Shown here: one piece after another, positions 29,701 to 38,916 of the stretch
Layout: each line of letters opens with the position of its first letter
How positions within the stretch are numbered: position 1 is the stretch's first letter
NCBI GenBank assembly: GCA_905182105.1
Contig: CAJJAR010000002.1
Coordinates: 62,001-126,000 of the forward strand
From: an uncultured Paracoccaceae bacterium
GTDB lineage: Bacteria > Pseudomonadota > Alphaproteobacteria > Rhodobacterales > Rhodobacteraceae
DNA: 64,000 bases
Direction: 5' to 3'
Made by a program: the position numbers and the translations under genes
The notes under the pieces: generated by a model
What the model saw: the letters and a program-made list of their open reading frames with translations, nothing else
The model's database searches: none
What the model was told of the DNA's origin: nothing

Positions 29701-30233
29701 TGCAGCTCAACATAAAGACAATCACCGAAAATACTGGCAAGACGATCCATCAATGCTTGAGCTGCTGGCTTTTGACCCGCTTGCAAGAGTTGCCCAACGG
29801 GGCCTGTCGATCCGCCCGTCAAGCAGATTATGCCAGCGCCGTATTGGGCCAATTCATCCACTGTAACTTGGGGCAATTGGTCGTGGTTGTCGATATAAAG
29901 GCACGAATTCAACTTCATCAGGTTTTCGTAACCTGTCTCTGTCTGGGCTAGTAAAACCACAGCTGCGGGCGCACGCGCTTTTTCGCCCGGCCGACTTTCA
30001 ACATAAGTAACATCGACCTGACAGCCCACGATCGGTTGAATGCCAGCATCCGACATTCCAACCGAATATTCCAACGCCGCAAACATGTTGTTTTTATCAG
30101 TCAATGCCATTGCTGGCATCTTATTGTCAGCACAAAGCGCAGGTAGCTTTTTAACACGCAATGCACCCTCAAGTAATGAATACTCCGAATGGGTGCGCAG
30201 GTGGATGAATCGGGGGTTATTTGTCATTTCCAT
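26715..30233 (-). CDS. dnaE: DNA polymerase III alpha subunit
   Basis: Replicative polymerase catalytic subunit. The 1172-residue protein has an N-terminal PHP domain (FIHLRTHSEYSLLEGAL), the polymerase core with GPGRGSGAGSLVAYAL and the catalytic aspartates in PDFDIDFCMDRREEVIRY, the RPGPMENIPTY and YQEQVMQIAQ blocks, and then helix-hairpin-helix and OB-fold regions (LAGVVASVQIRKSARGNRFA). The ATG at 30233 is used; an ATG two codons later is equally possible. Full length for the DnaE1 type and intact. Divergent from xdhA with about 150 nt between the starts. Confidence 0.97.
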   Translation of the reverse strand: MEMTNNPRFIHLRTHSEYSLLEGALRVKKLPALCADNKMPAMALTDKNNMFAALEYSVGMSDAGIQPIVGCQVDVTYVESRPGEKARAPAAVVLLAQTETGYENLMKLNSCLYIDNHDQLPQVTVDELAQYGAGIICLTGGSTGPVGQLLQAGQKPAAQALMDRLASIFGDCLYVELQRHPVDGGLPEAERLTERPFVEMAYAMGLPMVATNDVYFPASKMYEAHDALICIADGAYVDQQEGRRRLTPQHYFKSQAEMVTLFADLPEAIENTVEIAKRCAFQTYRRDPILPKFADDEIAELRRQAEEGLRYRLSIIPHAVEVSEYEARLDFELKIIEGMGFPGYFLIVADFIKWAKDEGIPVGPGRGSGAGSLVAYALLITDLDPLRYQLLFERFLNPERVSMPDFDIDFCMDRREEVIRYVQGKYGRDKVGQIITFGGLLSKAAVRDIGRVLQMPYGQVDRLSKLIPVEGVKPVSIEKAMADEPRLREEAKNEEVVARLLDYGQQVEGLLRNASTHAAGVVIGDRPLDQLVPLYQDPRSDMPATQFNMKWVEQAGLVKFDFLGLKTLTVIQNAVDQIKASGRHLHISADGSELFEPPQGLIDDIATIPLDDEASYKLYASAKTVAVFQVESSGMMDALKRMKPTCIEDIVALVALYRPGPMENIPTYCEVKNGQKELESVHPLIDHILKETQGIIVYQEQVMQIAQVMAGYSLGGADLLRRAMGKKIAEEMAKERPKFEKGAQENGVEKKKASEVFDLLEKFANYGFNKSHAAAYAVVSYQTAWLKANHPVEFMAGVMNCDIHLTDKLGVYFEEVRKRLDLPWIPPCVNRSDATFKVVEGALVYALGALKNVGVEAMKLITEGRMVEGVERPFSTLFDLARRVDMKRVGKRPLEMLARSGAFDQLDPNRQRVFDALDGLVGYSAAIHEQKGSNQVSLFGEAGDDLPEPRIVPMDDWLPAERLSEEFKAVGFYLSGHPLDDYMAALKRKDIKTLDQVHERAERGAHVAKLAGVVASVQIRKSARGNRFAFAQLSDTTGGYEITIFSDTLEKAQDHLVTGTKVIVTVEASLESDQLKLLGRSIAPIDTVVADVGGIGLKIFIEDIEAVSAVASVLEGAVKAAQNLGRGPVQFCLMDSSLPGEVEIDLGQDFPVTPQIKGAIKSLIGVMEVEDL

Positions 30234-30383
30234 AACTTACGGCGAACTCACAAATGTTGCCACAAGGACTTGCCAAAAAGTCCGCCAATTGCAAAACTAA
30301 AACCATCACGCTCGCGCCAACGTCTATGCCACATCGACGACGCGCAACATTTGGGCTTTTGGTAGGGTGGCGGGTTACAATAT

Positions 30384-31754
30384 ATGAACGTGTCTTTTCG
30401 GCTAAACGGAAAGGGTGTGGAACTTACCAACGTAAGTGCCACAACAACGCTACTTGACTGGTTGCGCATAGATCAAAATTTGGCTGGAACAAAAGAGGGC
30501 TGCAATGAAGGTGATTGTGGCGCTTGCTCCGTAATGGTTACAGATCAAACAGGTGCCAAAGCCCTAAACGCCTGCATCTTGTTTCTACCTCAGCTGGACG
30601 GCAAAACGATCAGAACGGTCGAAGGAGTTTCAGCACCCGACGGCACACCACACCCCGTCCAAACAGAGATGATTAATCATCACGGCAGTCAGTGTGGCTT
30701 TTGCACACCCGGCTTTGTCGTTTCGATGGCCACAGCGCATTTGAACGGCGACACGGATCACGACGTGACCCTAGCCGGTAACCTTTGCAGATGCACGGGT
30801 TATGCGCCAATCATTCGTGCAGCTGAAGCCGCAGAAAACGCACCAGTCCCTGCGCACATGGTGGAAATTCCTCCGATATTGCGCGCCGAATCCAAAGAAA
30901 AGGATTTAATCCACACAGATTTGGAAGGTTTCGCGAACTGGTATGAGGCCAACCCAGACACAACGCTGATTGCAGGCGCAACAGATGTCGGCCTTTGGGT
31001 GACGAAACACTTTTTGGACCTTGGTCAAACGGCATTTTTGAACCGCATTCCAGAGCTTCGTGGCATTTCAGAAACAGATGATGAAATACATGTTGGAGCC
31101 ATGACAACGCTGACTGAACTCCTTGAAACCATGAAAACAAGATACCCAAGCTTTGCGACCTTGATCAAACGATATGGTTCCACCCAAGTTCGTAATGCAG
31201 CAACAATTGGCGGCAACATCGCAAATGGATCCCCGATCGGAGACGGATCTCCAGCGCTGATCGCACTGGACGCAACGCTTCACCTGCGCAAGGGTAGCAA
31301 AACACGCCAAATGCCAATCGCGGACTATTTCATCGAGTATGGCAAACAAGACCGTGACATTGGTGAGTTTGTGACTGGTGTTTCAATCCCCAAGGTCGCC
31401 GACAATTTGCATTGCTACAAACTGTCCAAGCGTTTTGACCAAGATATCTCAGCTGTTTGTGGCTGCATATGGATCGAAGTCAACGACGATATAATTTCCA
31501 GAGTACGCCTCGCCTATGGCGGAATGGCTGGAATTCCAAAGCGTGCAAAGCACGCCGAAGATGCGTTAAATGGGAAGGACTGGTCAGAAGATACCATTCG
31601 TCAGGCAATGGATGAGATGTCAAAGGACTTCACTCCGCTATCAGATATGCGAGCTTCAGCTGAATACCGGATGCAAACGGCTCAGAACATGTTGCTCAGA
31701 GTTTGGCATGAGCGAAACGGCGAAACCACATCAGTGCATGAGGTGACAGCATGA
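30384..31754 (+). CDS. xdhA: Xanthine dehydrogenase small subunit (2Fe-2S and FAD)
   Basis: Electron-transfer subunit of xanthine dehydrogenase, which oxidises hypoxanthine and xanthine to urate with NAD+. The 456-residue protein carries a plant-type 2Fe-2S cluster motif (Cys40, Cys45, Cys48 in GCNEGDCGAC), the second 2Fe-2S domain with CGFCTPGF and LCRCTGYAPI, and a C-terminal FAD-binding domain (GATDVGLWVTK, ATIGGNIANGSPIGD). Its stop overlaps the xdhB start by 4 nt (ATGA). It is first in the chain xdhA-xdhB-xdhC-ABC ATPase, all of whose junctions overlap. Confidence 0.95.
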   Translation: MNVSFRLNGKGVELTNVSATTTLLDWLRIDQNLAGTKEGCNEGDCGACSVMVTDQTGAKALNACILFLPQLDGKTIRTVEGVSAPDGTPHPVQTEMINHHGSQCGFCTPGFVVSMATAHLNGDTDHDVTLAGNLCRCTGYAPIIRAAEAAENAPVPAHMVEIPPILRAESKEKDLIHTDLEGFANWYEANPDTTLIAGATDVGLWVTKHFLDLGQTAFLNRIPELRGISETDDEIHVGAMTTLTELLETMKTRYPSFATLIKRYGSTQVRNAATIGGNIANGSPIGDGSPALIALDATLHLRKGSKTRQMPIADYFIEYGKQDRDIGEFVTGVSIPKVADNLHCYKLSKRFDQDISAVCGCIWIEVNDDIISRVRLAYGGMAGIPKRAKHAEDALNGKDWSEDTIRQAMDEMSKDFTPLSDMRASAEYRMQTAQNMLLRVWHERNGETTSVHEVTA

Positions 31755-34051
31755 GCATTGCAAAGCCACTACCCCACGATGCGGCAGCGCTTCATGTAAA
31801 CGGCAGCGCGAGATACGTTGACGATATCCCAACGCCTCACGGAACACTGCACTTAGCTTTTGGCACAAGCCCAATAGCCGTGGGAACACTCAATAGCATG
31901 AATCTCGAAACAGTGCGTGCCGCTGAGGGCGTAATCGCAGTCTTAACCGCGGATGATCTGGAATTTGATTCCGATGTATCACCTTCTGCACATGATGAAC
32001 CGTTACTGGCCGAGAAAACAGTCGCCTACGTTGGGCAACCTACATTTCTGGTAATCGCAAACTCTCATACTGCGGCTCGAAAAGCTGCACGGCTTGCGCA
32101 ATATAATATCACTGACGGCACTCCCATATTCACAATTGAAGAGGCTTTAGCCGCCAATAGCCGTTTCGAAGACGGGCCCCGCATTTATTCTAAGGGAGAT
32201 GCCGTGGCGATCCTTGAGACTTCGGCACGTACCATCAACGGTTCCATTACAATGGGTGGGCAAGAGCATTTCTATCTTGAAGGCCAAGCGGCCCTAGCTT
32301 TGCCCGCTGAGAATGGTGACGTATTGGTTCACAGTTCGACCCAACACCCGACTGAAATCCAACACAAAGTCGCACATGCAATCGGCAAACCTATGCACGC
32401 TGTTCGAGTTGAAACCCGTAGAATGGGAGGAGGGTTTGGCGGCAAAGAAAGCCAGGGTAATGCGCTCGCTGTCGCTTGTGCAATCGCAGCACTGAAAACG
32501 GGAAGGCCCTGCAAAATGCGGTATGATCGCGACGACGACATGATCATAACAGGCAAACGGCACGATTTTCGGATCGACTATACCTGTGGTTTTGACAGCG
32601 ACGGTTTGATCCAAGCCATTGATGTAAAACACTACACCCGTTGTGGCTGGGCGCAAGATTTGTCGCTGCCTGTTGCTGATCGGGCGATGCTACATGCAGA
32701 CAATGCCTATAACTTGCCGAACATTCGAATTGAAAGCCACCGCCTAAAAACCAACATTCAAAGTGCCACAGCCTATCGCGGGTTTGGTGGTCCACAAGGC
32801 ATGCTTGGAATGGAGCGGATCGTAGATCACATCGCACAAACCTTGGGCATGGACCCCTCAATCGTTCGTCAAAAAAATTATTATGCCTCCGGCGGGAGTT
32901 TGACCGGTAAGATGAAGCCACAGACGACCCCTTATGGGCAAGACGTGACGGATTCAATTATTCTGGAACTGACAGACACTTTGATGTCTTCATCTGATTA
33001 TTCCAAACGACGGGCCGCCGTTGATGATTGGAACTCAACCAATTCTATCATCAAGCGCGGCATTGCTATGACCCCAGTCAAGTTTGGCATTTCATTCACC
33101 CTTACACACCTTAACCAAGCAGGCGCTTTGGTTCATGTTTATCAGGACGGATCGATTCATCTGAACCATGGCGGTACGGAGATGGGCCAGGGACTGTTCC
33201 AAAAGGTTGCTCAGGTAGCGGCTTCGCGATTTGGCGTTCCAATGGATGCAATTAAAATCTCAGCAACGGACACAGCCAAGGTTCCCAATACTTCAGCAAC
33301 GGCCGCATCTTCTGGCACTGATCTGAACGGCATGGCCGTTAAGGTAGCATGTGACAAAATTCGCGACCGAATAGCCCAGCACTTTGCCAAGCTACACGAT
33401 TGCACTGCAACCGACGTCAGTTTTAGCGAAGGTTATGTTCGCGTTGCGGACAAGAATTATACTTTTTCAGAAGCAGCGCAACTTGCGTATCAGGCTCGGA
33501 TCAGCCTGTCCGCGACTGGGTTTTACAAAACGCCAGACATCCAATGGGACAGGATAGAGGGGCAAGGCCGCCCATTCTTTTACTTTGCTTACGGTGCTGC
33601 AATTACCGAGGTTGCCGTCGATACCTTAACGGGAGAAAATCGGATACTGCGCACAGATATTTTGCATGACGCAGGCGCATCACTCAACCCAGCACTGGAT
33701 ATTGGGCAGATTGAGGGTGGCTATGTTCAAGGGGCGGGCTGGCTGACAACAGAAGAACTAATCTGGGACCAAAAAGGGCGTTTGCGTACACATGCACCGT
33801 CCACCTATAAAATTCCTGCCTGCAGCGATCGGCCCGATATATTCAACGTTGATCTATGGGACGGAGAGAACCCTGCCGAAACAATCTTTAAATCCAAGGC
33901 CGTTGGCGAACCTCCATTTATGCTAGGGGTCTCCGCATTTTTTGCTTTAAGTGACGCAGTCGCATCCTGTGGCCCCACTTTTGCTGATCTTCAGGCACCT
34001 GCGACAGCCGAGGAGGTGTTAGCTGCTATTGGGCGGACGCAAAATGTTTGA
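31751..34051 (+). CDS. xdhB: Xanthine dehydrogenase large subunit (molybdopterin)
   Basis: Molybdenum-cofactor subunit of xanthine dehydrogenase. The 766-residue protein shows GGQEHFYLEGQAALALPAE, the cofactor-contact segments RRMGGGFGGKESQG and YRGFGGPQGMLGMER, HLNHGGTEMGQG, and the C-terminal KAVGEPPFMLG with the catalytic glutamate. It is coupled to xdhA by an ATGA overlap and to xdhC by an 8-nt overlap. Substrate assignment rests on family match and on the linked XdhC chaperone and purine-type importer. Confidence 0.95.
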   Translation: MSIAKPLPHDAAALHVNGSARYVDDIPTPHGTLHLAFGTSPIAVGTLNSMNLETVRAAEGVIAVLTADDLEFDSDVSPSAHDEPLLAEKTVAYVGQPTFLVIANSHTAARKAARLAQYNITDGTPIFTIEEALAANSRFEDGPRIYSKGDAVAILETSARTINGSITMGGQEHFYLEGQAALALPAENGDVLVHSSTQHPTEIQHKVAHAIGKPMHAVRVETRRMGGGFGGKESQGNALAVACAIAALKTGRPCKMRYDRDDDMIITGKRHDFRIDYTCGFDSDGLIQAIDVKHYTRCGWAQDLSLPVADRAMLHADNAYNLPNIRIESHRLKTNIQSATAYRGFGGPQGMLGMERIVDHIAQTLGMDPSIVRQKNYYASGGSLTGKMKPQTTPYGQDVTDSIILELTDTLMSSSDYSKRRAAVDDWNSTNSIIKRGIAMTPVKFGISFTLTHLNQAGALVHVYQDGSIHLNHGGTEMGQGLFQKVAQVAASRFGVPMDAIKISATDTAKVPNTSATAASSGTDLNGMAVKVACDKIRDRIAQHFAKLHDCTATDVSFSEGYVRVADKNYTFSEAAQLAYQARISLSATGFYKTPDIQWDRIEGQGRPFFYFAYGAAITEVAVDTLTGENRILRTDILHDAGASLNPALDIGQIEGGYVQGAGWLTTEELIWDQKGRLRTHAPSTYKIPACSDRPDIFNVDLWDGENPAETIFKSKAVGEPPFMLGVSAFFALSDAVASCGPTFADLQAPATAEEVLAAIGRTQNV

Positions 34052-34976
34052 TCGCGAAGGACTTATTGAAGCATGTAAAGTTCATGGAACAGTAGCACGT
34101 GTGGTGATCGCAGATGTTGCTGGGTCCGCGCCCCGCGAAACCGGTGCAGCGATGCTTGTTTGGCAAGGGGGGCAATCCGGAACGATCGGCGGCGGGACCT
34201 TAGAATATGACCTAGTGAAATCTGCACTTTCCGGAAAAGATTGCATGACACGCCATGCTCTGGGCCCTGACTTGGGCCAATGCTGTGGAGGGTCGGTACA
34301 CATATTAACTGAAATCTATGACTTGCAGCGCGCCCAATCGTTGGCAGATGATTACATCGTACGTGGCGCTGGCGAAATACCGTTTAAAGTACAAACTCTC
34401 ATTTCATCGGCTCGCAATCGCGGGGAAGCCCCACAAACTCGAAGAGTCGGCACATGGTTAATTGAAAGGGTCCACAAGCCACAGCATGATCTTTGGATTT
34501 GGGGAGCTGGACACGTCGGGCGTGCCGTCGTTAATACTATCTCCCCTTTAACAGATTTCAAAATCACATGGGTTGATACAAAGCAAGACCGATACCCAGA
34601 AGTAATTCCTGGCAGTGTTACAGCCATGCCCGCCCAAAATCCAATTGATGCAATTGCCTATGCTGAAAAACAGTCCCATCATTTGATCATGACCTTTTCA
34701 CATGCAATCGATTTAGCGCTTTGCCACGGACTTTTGGCACATGGCTTTGCGACCTGTGGCCTTATCGGATCTAAGACAAAATGGGCGCGTTTTAGAAAAC
34801 GCCTTGTAGCATTAGGCCATCATGAAACGCGAGTTTCAGACATTATGTGCCCAATTGGCGATCCAGCATTGGGAAAACACCCACAAATGATTGCGATCAG
34901 TGTCGCAGATCGGTTAATCAGAAATAGCCTTGGTATCCACGCTCAAGGTTTGCACCCGCAGGAGGCCTCCACTTGA
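34044..34976 (+). CDS. xdhC: Xanthine dehydrogenase accessory protein XdhC
   Basis: Chaperone that binds and sulfurates the molybdenum cofactor before insertion into XdhB. The 310-residue protein has the XdhC/CoxI N-terminal block (VVIADVAGSAPRETGAAMLV, GTIGGGTLEYDL, LGQCCGGSV) and a C-terminal Rossmann-like domain (LWIWGAGHVGRAVV). The ATG at 34044 is used; it overlaps the end of xdhB by 8 nt, and a TTG at 34029 would add only five residues. The TGA overlaps the TTG start of the following ABC ATPase gene. Confidence 0.92.
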   Translation: MFDREGLIEACKVHGTVARVVIADVAGSAPRETGAAMLVWQGGQSGTIGGGTLEYDLVKSALSGKDCMTRHALGPDLGQCCGGSVHILTEIYDLQRAQSLADDYIVRGAGEIPFKVQTLISSARNRGEAPQTRRVGTWLIERVHKPQHDLWIWGAGHVGRAVVNTISPLTDFKITWVDTKQDRYPEVIPGSVTAMPAQNPIDAIAYAEKQSHHLIMTFSHAIDLALCHGLLAHGFATCGLIGSKTKWARFRKRLVALGHHETRVSDIMCPIGDPALGKHPQMIAISVADRLIRNSLGIHAQGLHPQEAST

Positions 34977-36490
34977 CCACTCCCCTATTGTCCCTGCGCG
35001 GACTGACCAAAGCCTACCCCGGCGTTGTCGCCAACGATGACGTTAGCCTTGAAATTGGGCGTGGTGAAATCCACGCGTTGTTGGGTGAAAACGGTGCAGG
35101 AAAGTCCACACTGGTCAAAATGATCTATGGTTTGGTCAAACCTGACAGTGGAGCTATGGAATTTAGCGGGGCAAGCTTTGCGCCCCAAGACCCGCGCACT
35201 GCGCGTGCGGGTGGTGTGGGAATGGTATTCCAGCATTTCTCTCTGTTTGATGCCCTAACTGTGGCTGAAAACATCGCGCTTGGTATGGAGAACGCCCCGG
35301 CAATGAGCCAACTTGCTGCGCGCATACGAGAAGTTTCTGAAAGCTATGGTCTTCCCCTTTCGCCAGATCGAATTGTTGGTGATTTATCCGCTGGTGAACA
35401 ACAACGTGTCGAGATCATTCGATGCCTTTTGCAGGATCCAAAGTTGTTAATTATGGATGAGCCAACATCCGTTTTGACACCTCAAGAAGTCTCCATTTTA
35501 TTCGAAACGTTGAACAAACTACGTTCTGAAGGTACCGCAATCCTATATATATCTCACAAACTGGAAGAAATTCGAATACTTTGTGATGCCGCCACAATCT
35601 TGCGCTTGGGTAAGGTAGTGGGAACCTGCGTTCCCGCCGAAACTACTGCTCGCGATATGGCTGAAATGATGGTTGGAACCACACTAAAGACACCTCAACG
35701 AAGCGGTGCCACAGCTGGTGAAGTCATCCTGGAACTCAACAAACTTTCTTTACCTCCGGCTTCGGCATTTGGAATGCCGCTACGGGAGGTTTCTTTGAGT
35801 TTGCGAAAGGGTGAAATCCTAGGGATCGGCGGGGTTGCTGGTAATGGACAAGACGAATTGCTTGGCGCACTATCGGGGGAAATCCGCGCAAACGAAGGTA
35901 TGATTGCATACAAGGGCTTGGATATGGCTTCGATGGGTCCCAATGCGCGTCGCGAGATCGGCTTGTTGAGTGCGCCTGAAGAGCGGCTTGGTCACGCGGC
36001 TGCACCAGATATGTCCCTGATTGAAAATGCGCTGTTGACCGGGGCAGTGCGTGAAGGTCTTGTCAAAGGCGGGATTTTGAATTGGTCTGCAGCACGTGCG
36101 TTTGCGGACCAAATTATTGAAGCTTTCGACGTACGAACTCCGAGCGCGGGAAATGCTGCGCGCTCATTATCTGGCGGTAATTTGCAGAAATTTGTGATTG
36201 GCCGCGAGGTTTTACAACGCCCAGATGTCTTTGTGGTTAACCAACCAACATGGGGTGTTGATGCATCAGCGGCAGCGGCAATCAGGCAAGCCTTGTTAGA
36301 TCTAGCAGAAAGCGGTGCCGCACTAATCGTCATTTCCCAAGACCTTGATGAATTAATGGAAATTTCAGACCGTTTTGCCACGCTAAACGAGGGACGGCTT
36401 AGTCAGCCTAGGCCTGCCATTGGCCTATCCGTTGACGAGATCGGATTGATGATGGGCGGCGCACATGATGAGGAGGTAACGCGTGGGTGA
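34973..36490 (+). CDS. ABC transporter ATP-binding protein, BMP/purine-nucleoside importer type
   Basis: A 505-residue double ATPase for a CUT2-like importer. The first nucleotide-binding domain has GENGAGKSTLVKMIYG, LSAGEQQRVEIIRCL and LLIMDEPTSVLTP; the second has GGVAGNGQDELLGALSG and LSGGNLQKFVIGRE, with the usual degenerate Walker A. The start is an unusual TTG at 34973 that shares bases with the xdhC TGA; AGGAGG at 34959-34964 decides it. Coupling to xdhABC suggests that the importer takes up purines, nucleosides or related compounds oxidised by xanthine dehydrogenase. This substrate is an inference. Confidence 0.88.
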   Translation: MTTPLLSLRGLTKAYPGVVANDDVSLEIGRGEIHALLGENGAGKSTLVKMIYGLVKPDSGAMEFSGASFAPQDPRTARAGGVGMVFQHFSLFDALTVAENIALGMENAPAMSQLAARIREVSESYGLPLSPDRIVGDLSAGEQQRVEIIRCLLQDPKLLIMDEPTSVLTPQEVSILFETLNKLRSEGTAILYISHKLEEIRILCDAATILRLGKVVGTCVPAETTARDMAEMMVGTTLKTPQRSGATAGEVILELNKLSLPPASAFGMPLREVSLSLRKGEILGIGGVAGNGQDELLGALSGEIRANEGMIAYKGLDMASMGPNARREIGLLSAPEERLGHAAAPDMSLIENALLTGAVREGLVKGGILNWSAARAFADQIIEAFDVRTPSAGNAARSLSGGNLQKFVIGREVLQRPDVFVVNQPTWGVDASAAAAIRQALLDLAESGAALIVISQDLDELMEISDRFATLNEGRLSQPRPAIGLSVDEIGLMMGGAHDEEVTRG

Positions 36491-36547
36491 TTTTTCAGAT
36501 CCCTGCGAGGCGGGTTTATTTTGTAAGATGAACGAGGGACTCAGCAC

Positions 36548-37633
36548 ATGATCAGGTTTGAGAAAAGGCCACAGCCAAGCCAGATATTTTCAATAGCAAC
36601 GCCACTTTTAGCCGTGCTGACCACTATGTTCTTTGGTGGTCTGCTGTTTGCTATTTTGGGTAAAGATCCAGTCCAATCGATTGTCACCATATTTTGGGAA
36701 CCATTGTTCGGTGAATTTGCATTTTACTACCGGCCGCAATTGCTGATCAAAGGCGCACCATTGGTATTGATTGCGATTGGCCTAGCCCTGGGTTTCAAGG
36801 CAGGCATTTGGAACATTGGCGCGGAGGGGCAGTACATCATGGGTGCCATTTTTGGTGCTGGCGTCGGTTTGGCCTTTTATCCGACAGAAAGTATTTTCAT
36901 TTTTCCCTTGATGATCTTAGCTGGTGCCTTTGGTGGATGGCTCTGGGCAACGATCCCAGCAGTTTTAAAAATCAAGTTTGGCACCAACGAAATTCTGGTT
37001 TCGTTGATGTTGGTATATGTGGCGGAACAATTCTTGGCCTCGATGTCCCTTGGCTTATTAAAGAACCCTGAAGGATTTGGGTTTCCTGGTTCTCGAAACT
37101 TACAACAATACGACTCTGCTCATAATGCGGACATCATTGCGGGATCAGGTATGCACTGGGGTGTCGTCGCGGCCCTCATCGCAGTGATCTTTGCCTATGT
37201 CTTGCTCTCTCGCCATAGCTTAGGCTTTGCCATTCGGGTAACGGGCGAGGCCCCACGAGCAGCGCGTTTCGGCGGAGTAAACCCATCTCGCCTTATCCTA
37301 TTTTGTCTTGGAATCTCGGGGATGCTTGCCGGCCTTGCTGGTATGTTCGAAGTCGCGGGGCCTGCAGGCCAAATCACAATCGACTTTAATGTTGGGTACG
37401 GATTTACCGCAATCATCGTTGCCTTTTTAGGTCGCCTTCATCCCATTGGCATCATGTTTGCGGGCCTATTGATGGCCTTAACCTATATCGGTGGCGACAT
37501 CGCTCAAAGCCAACTCCAACTTCCCGCGGCAGCCATTCAGGTTTTCCAAGGCATGTTATTGTTCTTCCTGTTGGCCTTTGACCTCCTCACCAATTACCGT
37601 GTCCGCATCGGATTAAACGAGGTTGCAACATGA
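36548..37633 (+). CDS. ABC transporter permease (BPD_transp_2), first subunit
   Basis: A 361-residue polytopic permease with about nine hydrophobic segments; family-typical blocks are FKAGIWNIGAEGQYIMGAIF and GTNEILVSLMLVYVAEQ, with GEAPRAARFGG near residue 235. It belongs to the permease family used with BMP/PnrA-type nucleoside binding proteins. It starts 57 nt after the ATPase gene, and its stop overlaps the next small gene by 4 nt (ATGA). Confidence 0.88.
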   Translation: MIRFEKRPQPSQIFSIATPLLAVLTTMFFGGLLFAILGKDPVQSIVTIFWEPLFGEFAFYYRPQLLIKGAPLVLIAIGLALGFKAGIWNIGAEGQYIMGAIFGAGVGLAFYPTESIFIFPLMILAGAFGGWLWATIPAVLKIKFGTNEILVSLMLVYVAEQFLASMSLGLLKNPEGFGFPGSRNLQQYDSAHNADIIAGSGMHWGVVAALIAVIFAYVLLSRHSLGFAIRVTGEAPRAARFGGVNPSRLILFCLGISGMLAGLAGMFEVAGPAGQITIDFNVGYGFTAIIVAFLGRLHPIGIMFAGLLMALTYIGGDIAQSQLQLPAAAIQVFQGMLLFFLLAFDLLTNYRVRIGLNEVAT

Positions 37634-37944
37634 CCCGCAGAACTTTCATGCCCCTATTCATGGGTAGCGCGATGGGTTTAATGATGCTCGTTGTGGCCCA
37701 TCGCCAATTGACCTCAGTTGATACAATCGGCTTTATCGCCCTTGGGGTCTTCGTTGGCGTCCACTTGGTTGTAGCTATTCTTGCACTCGCTCTTCCAGTT
37801 TGGGCAGCCACACGTAACCCAGCAGTTCACCGTTTTCTGAAACACATTCATCGCCCCAACTTACACAACGTCGGATTGATGCTAATTGGTGCGATATTGA
37901 CAGCATTTACCATGCACACGTGGATACATGGAGGCCTAATCTAA
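37630..37944 (+). CDS. Small membrane protein of unknown function inside the importer operon
   Basis: A 104-residue protein with three predicted membrane helices (about 5-24, 33-60 and 79-98) and the motif HRFLKHIHRPNLHN before the last helix. It is not recognised as any standard ABC component. It is coupled on both sides: ATGA overlap with the upstream permease, TAATG overlap with the downstream permease. That position between two obligate permease subunits suggests a role linked to the transporter, but nothing in the sequence shows what it is. Confidence 0.7.
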   Translation: MTRRTFMPLFMGSAMGLMMLVVAHRQLTSVDTIGFIALGVFVGVHLVVAILALALPVWAATRNPAVHRFLKHIHRPNLHNVGLMLIGAILTAFTMHTWIHGGLI

Positions 37945-38864
37945 TGGATCTTTCTGCAATCAACCCCATCATACTAGTTGCCGCTCTCATCAGCGCAGCG
38001 ACTCCAATCCTTTTGGCCGCTACGGGCGAATTGGTGGCAGAGCGCGCTGGCGTTTTGAACCTTGGTGTTGAAGGTATGATGATCACTGGTGCTGTTTGCG
38101 GGTTTATCATCTCAGTAAATACAGGATCACCAGCTATTGGATTTGTCATGGCTGCAGTGGGAGGGGGAACCTTATCATTGCTATTCGCCTTCCTAACGCA
38201 GGTTGCACTGGCAAACCAGGTTGCCTCAGGCCTCGCTTTAACCCTGTTCGGCCTCGGCATTTCATCCCTCATGGGCCAGAACTATGTTGGCATCAAACCA
38301 CCACGCATGCCGGATGTGAACTTTGGTCCCCTTTCGGACATCCCCGGTCTTGGACCGATCCTGTTCAGCCACGACCCTATCGTATACGTCGGTCTGCTCA
38401 TCGTTGCTGGCGTTTGGGCAACCCTCAAATTCACCCGCGCGGGGTTAATTCTGCGGGCCGTTGGTGAAAACCACGACGCTGCTCACGCGCTTGGGTACAA
38501 AGTAAAACGCATTCGCACCCTTGCCATCATGTTTGGCGGCGCCTGTGCAGGCATGGGCGGGGCTTACATCTCTCTCATCCGTGTCCCCCAATGGACCGAA
38601 GGGATGACAGCAGGCGTTGGCTGGATCGCACTAGCCCTAGTTGTATTTGCGAGCTGGAAACCGTGGCGCGTATTGCTTGGTGCCTATCTTTTTGGCGGCA
38701 TCACGCAATTACAACTGAATTTGCAAGGCGCAGGGGTAGCGTTACCTGTCGAATATTTGGCAATGTCACCTTATATTATTACCATCGTTGTGTTGGTGAT
38801 TCTATCTGCCGACAAATCTCGTGCTCCGGGGTCACTCGGGCGAATATTCCACGCCTCACAATAG
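37944..38864 (+). CDS. ABC transporter permease (BPD_transp_2), second subunit
   Basis: A 306-residue permease with about eight membrane segments, carrying GELVAERAGVLNLGVEGMM and GENHDAAHALGYKVKRIR, typical of the second permease of purine-nucleoside/BMP-type importers. The ATG at 37944 shares TAATG with the preceding gene and was preferred to a GTG at 37920. The substrate-binding protein gene follows 52 nt downstream. Confidence 0.88.
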   Translation: MDLSAINPIILVAALISAATPILLAATGELVAERAGVLNLGVEGMMITGAVCGFIISVNTGSPAIGFVMAAVGGGTLSLLFAFLTQVALANQVASGLALTLFGLGISSLMGQNYVGIKPPRMPDVNFGPLSDIPGLGPILFSHDPIVYVGLLIVAGVWATLKFTRAGLILRAVGENHDAAHALGYKVKRIRTLAIMFGGACAGMGGAYISLIRVPQWTEGMTAGVGWIALALVVFASWKPWRVLLGAYLFGGITQLQLNLQGAGVALPVEYLAMSPYIITIVVLVILSADKSRAPGSLGRIFHASQ

Positions 38865-38916
38865 AGGCACACCACGAATGCCCCTCGCTGGGGCCAATAC
38901 CTATGGGGAAGTACAC

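Noticed and set aside
30357-30378. GGTAGGGTGGCGGGTTACA upstream of xdhA as a further copy of the REP-like element
   Set aside because: Only a partial, unpaired resemblance to the 3931-4006 element; no inverted copy or hairpin at that place.
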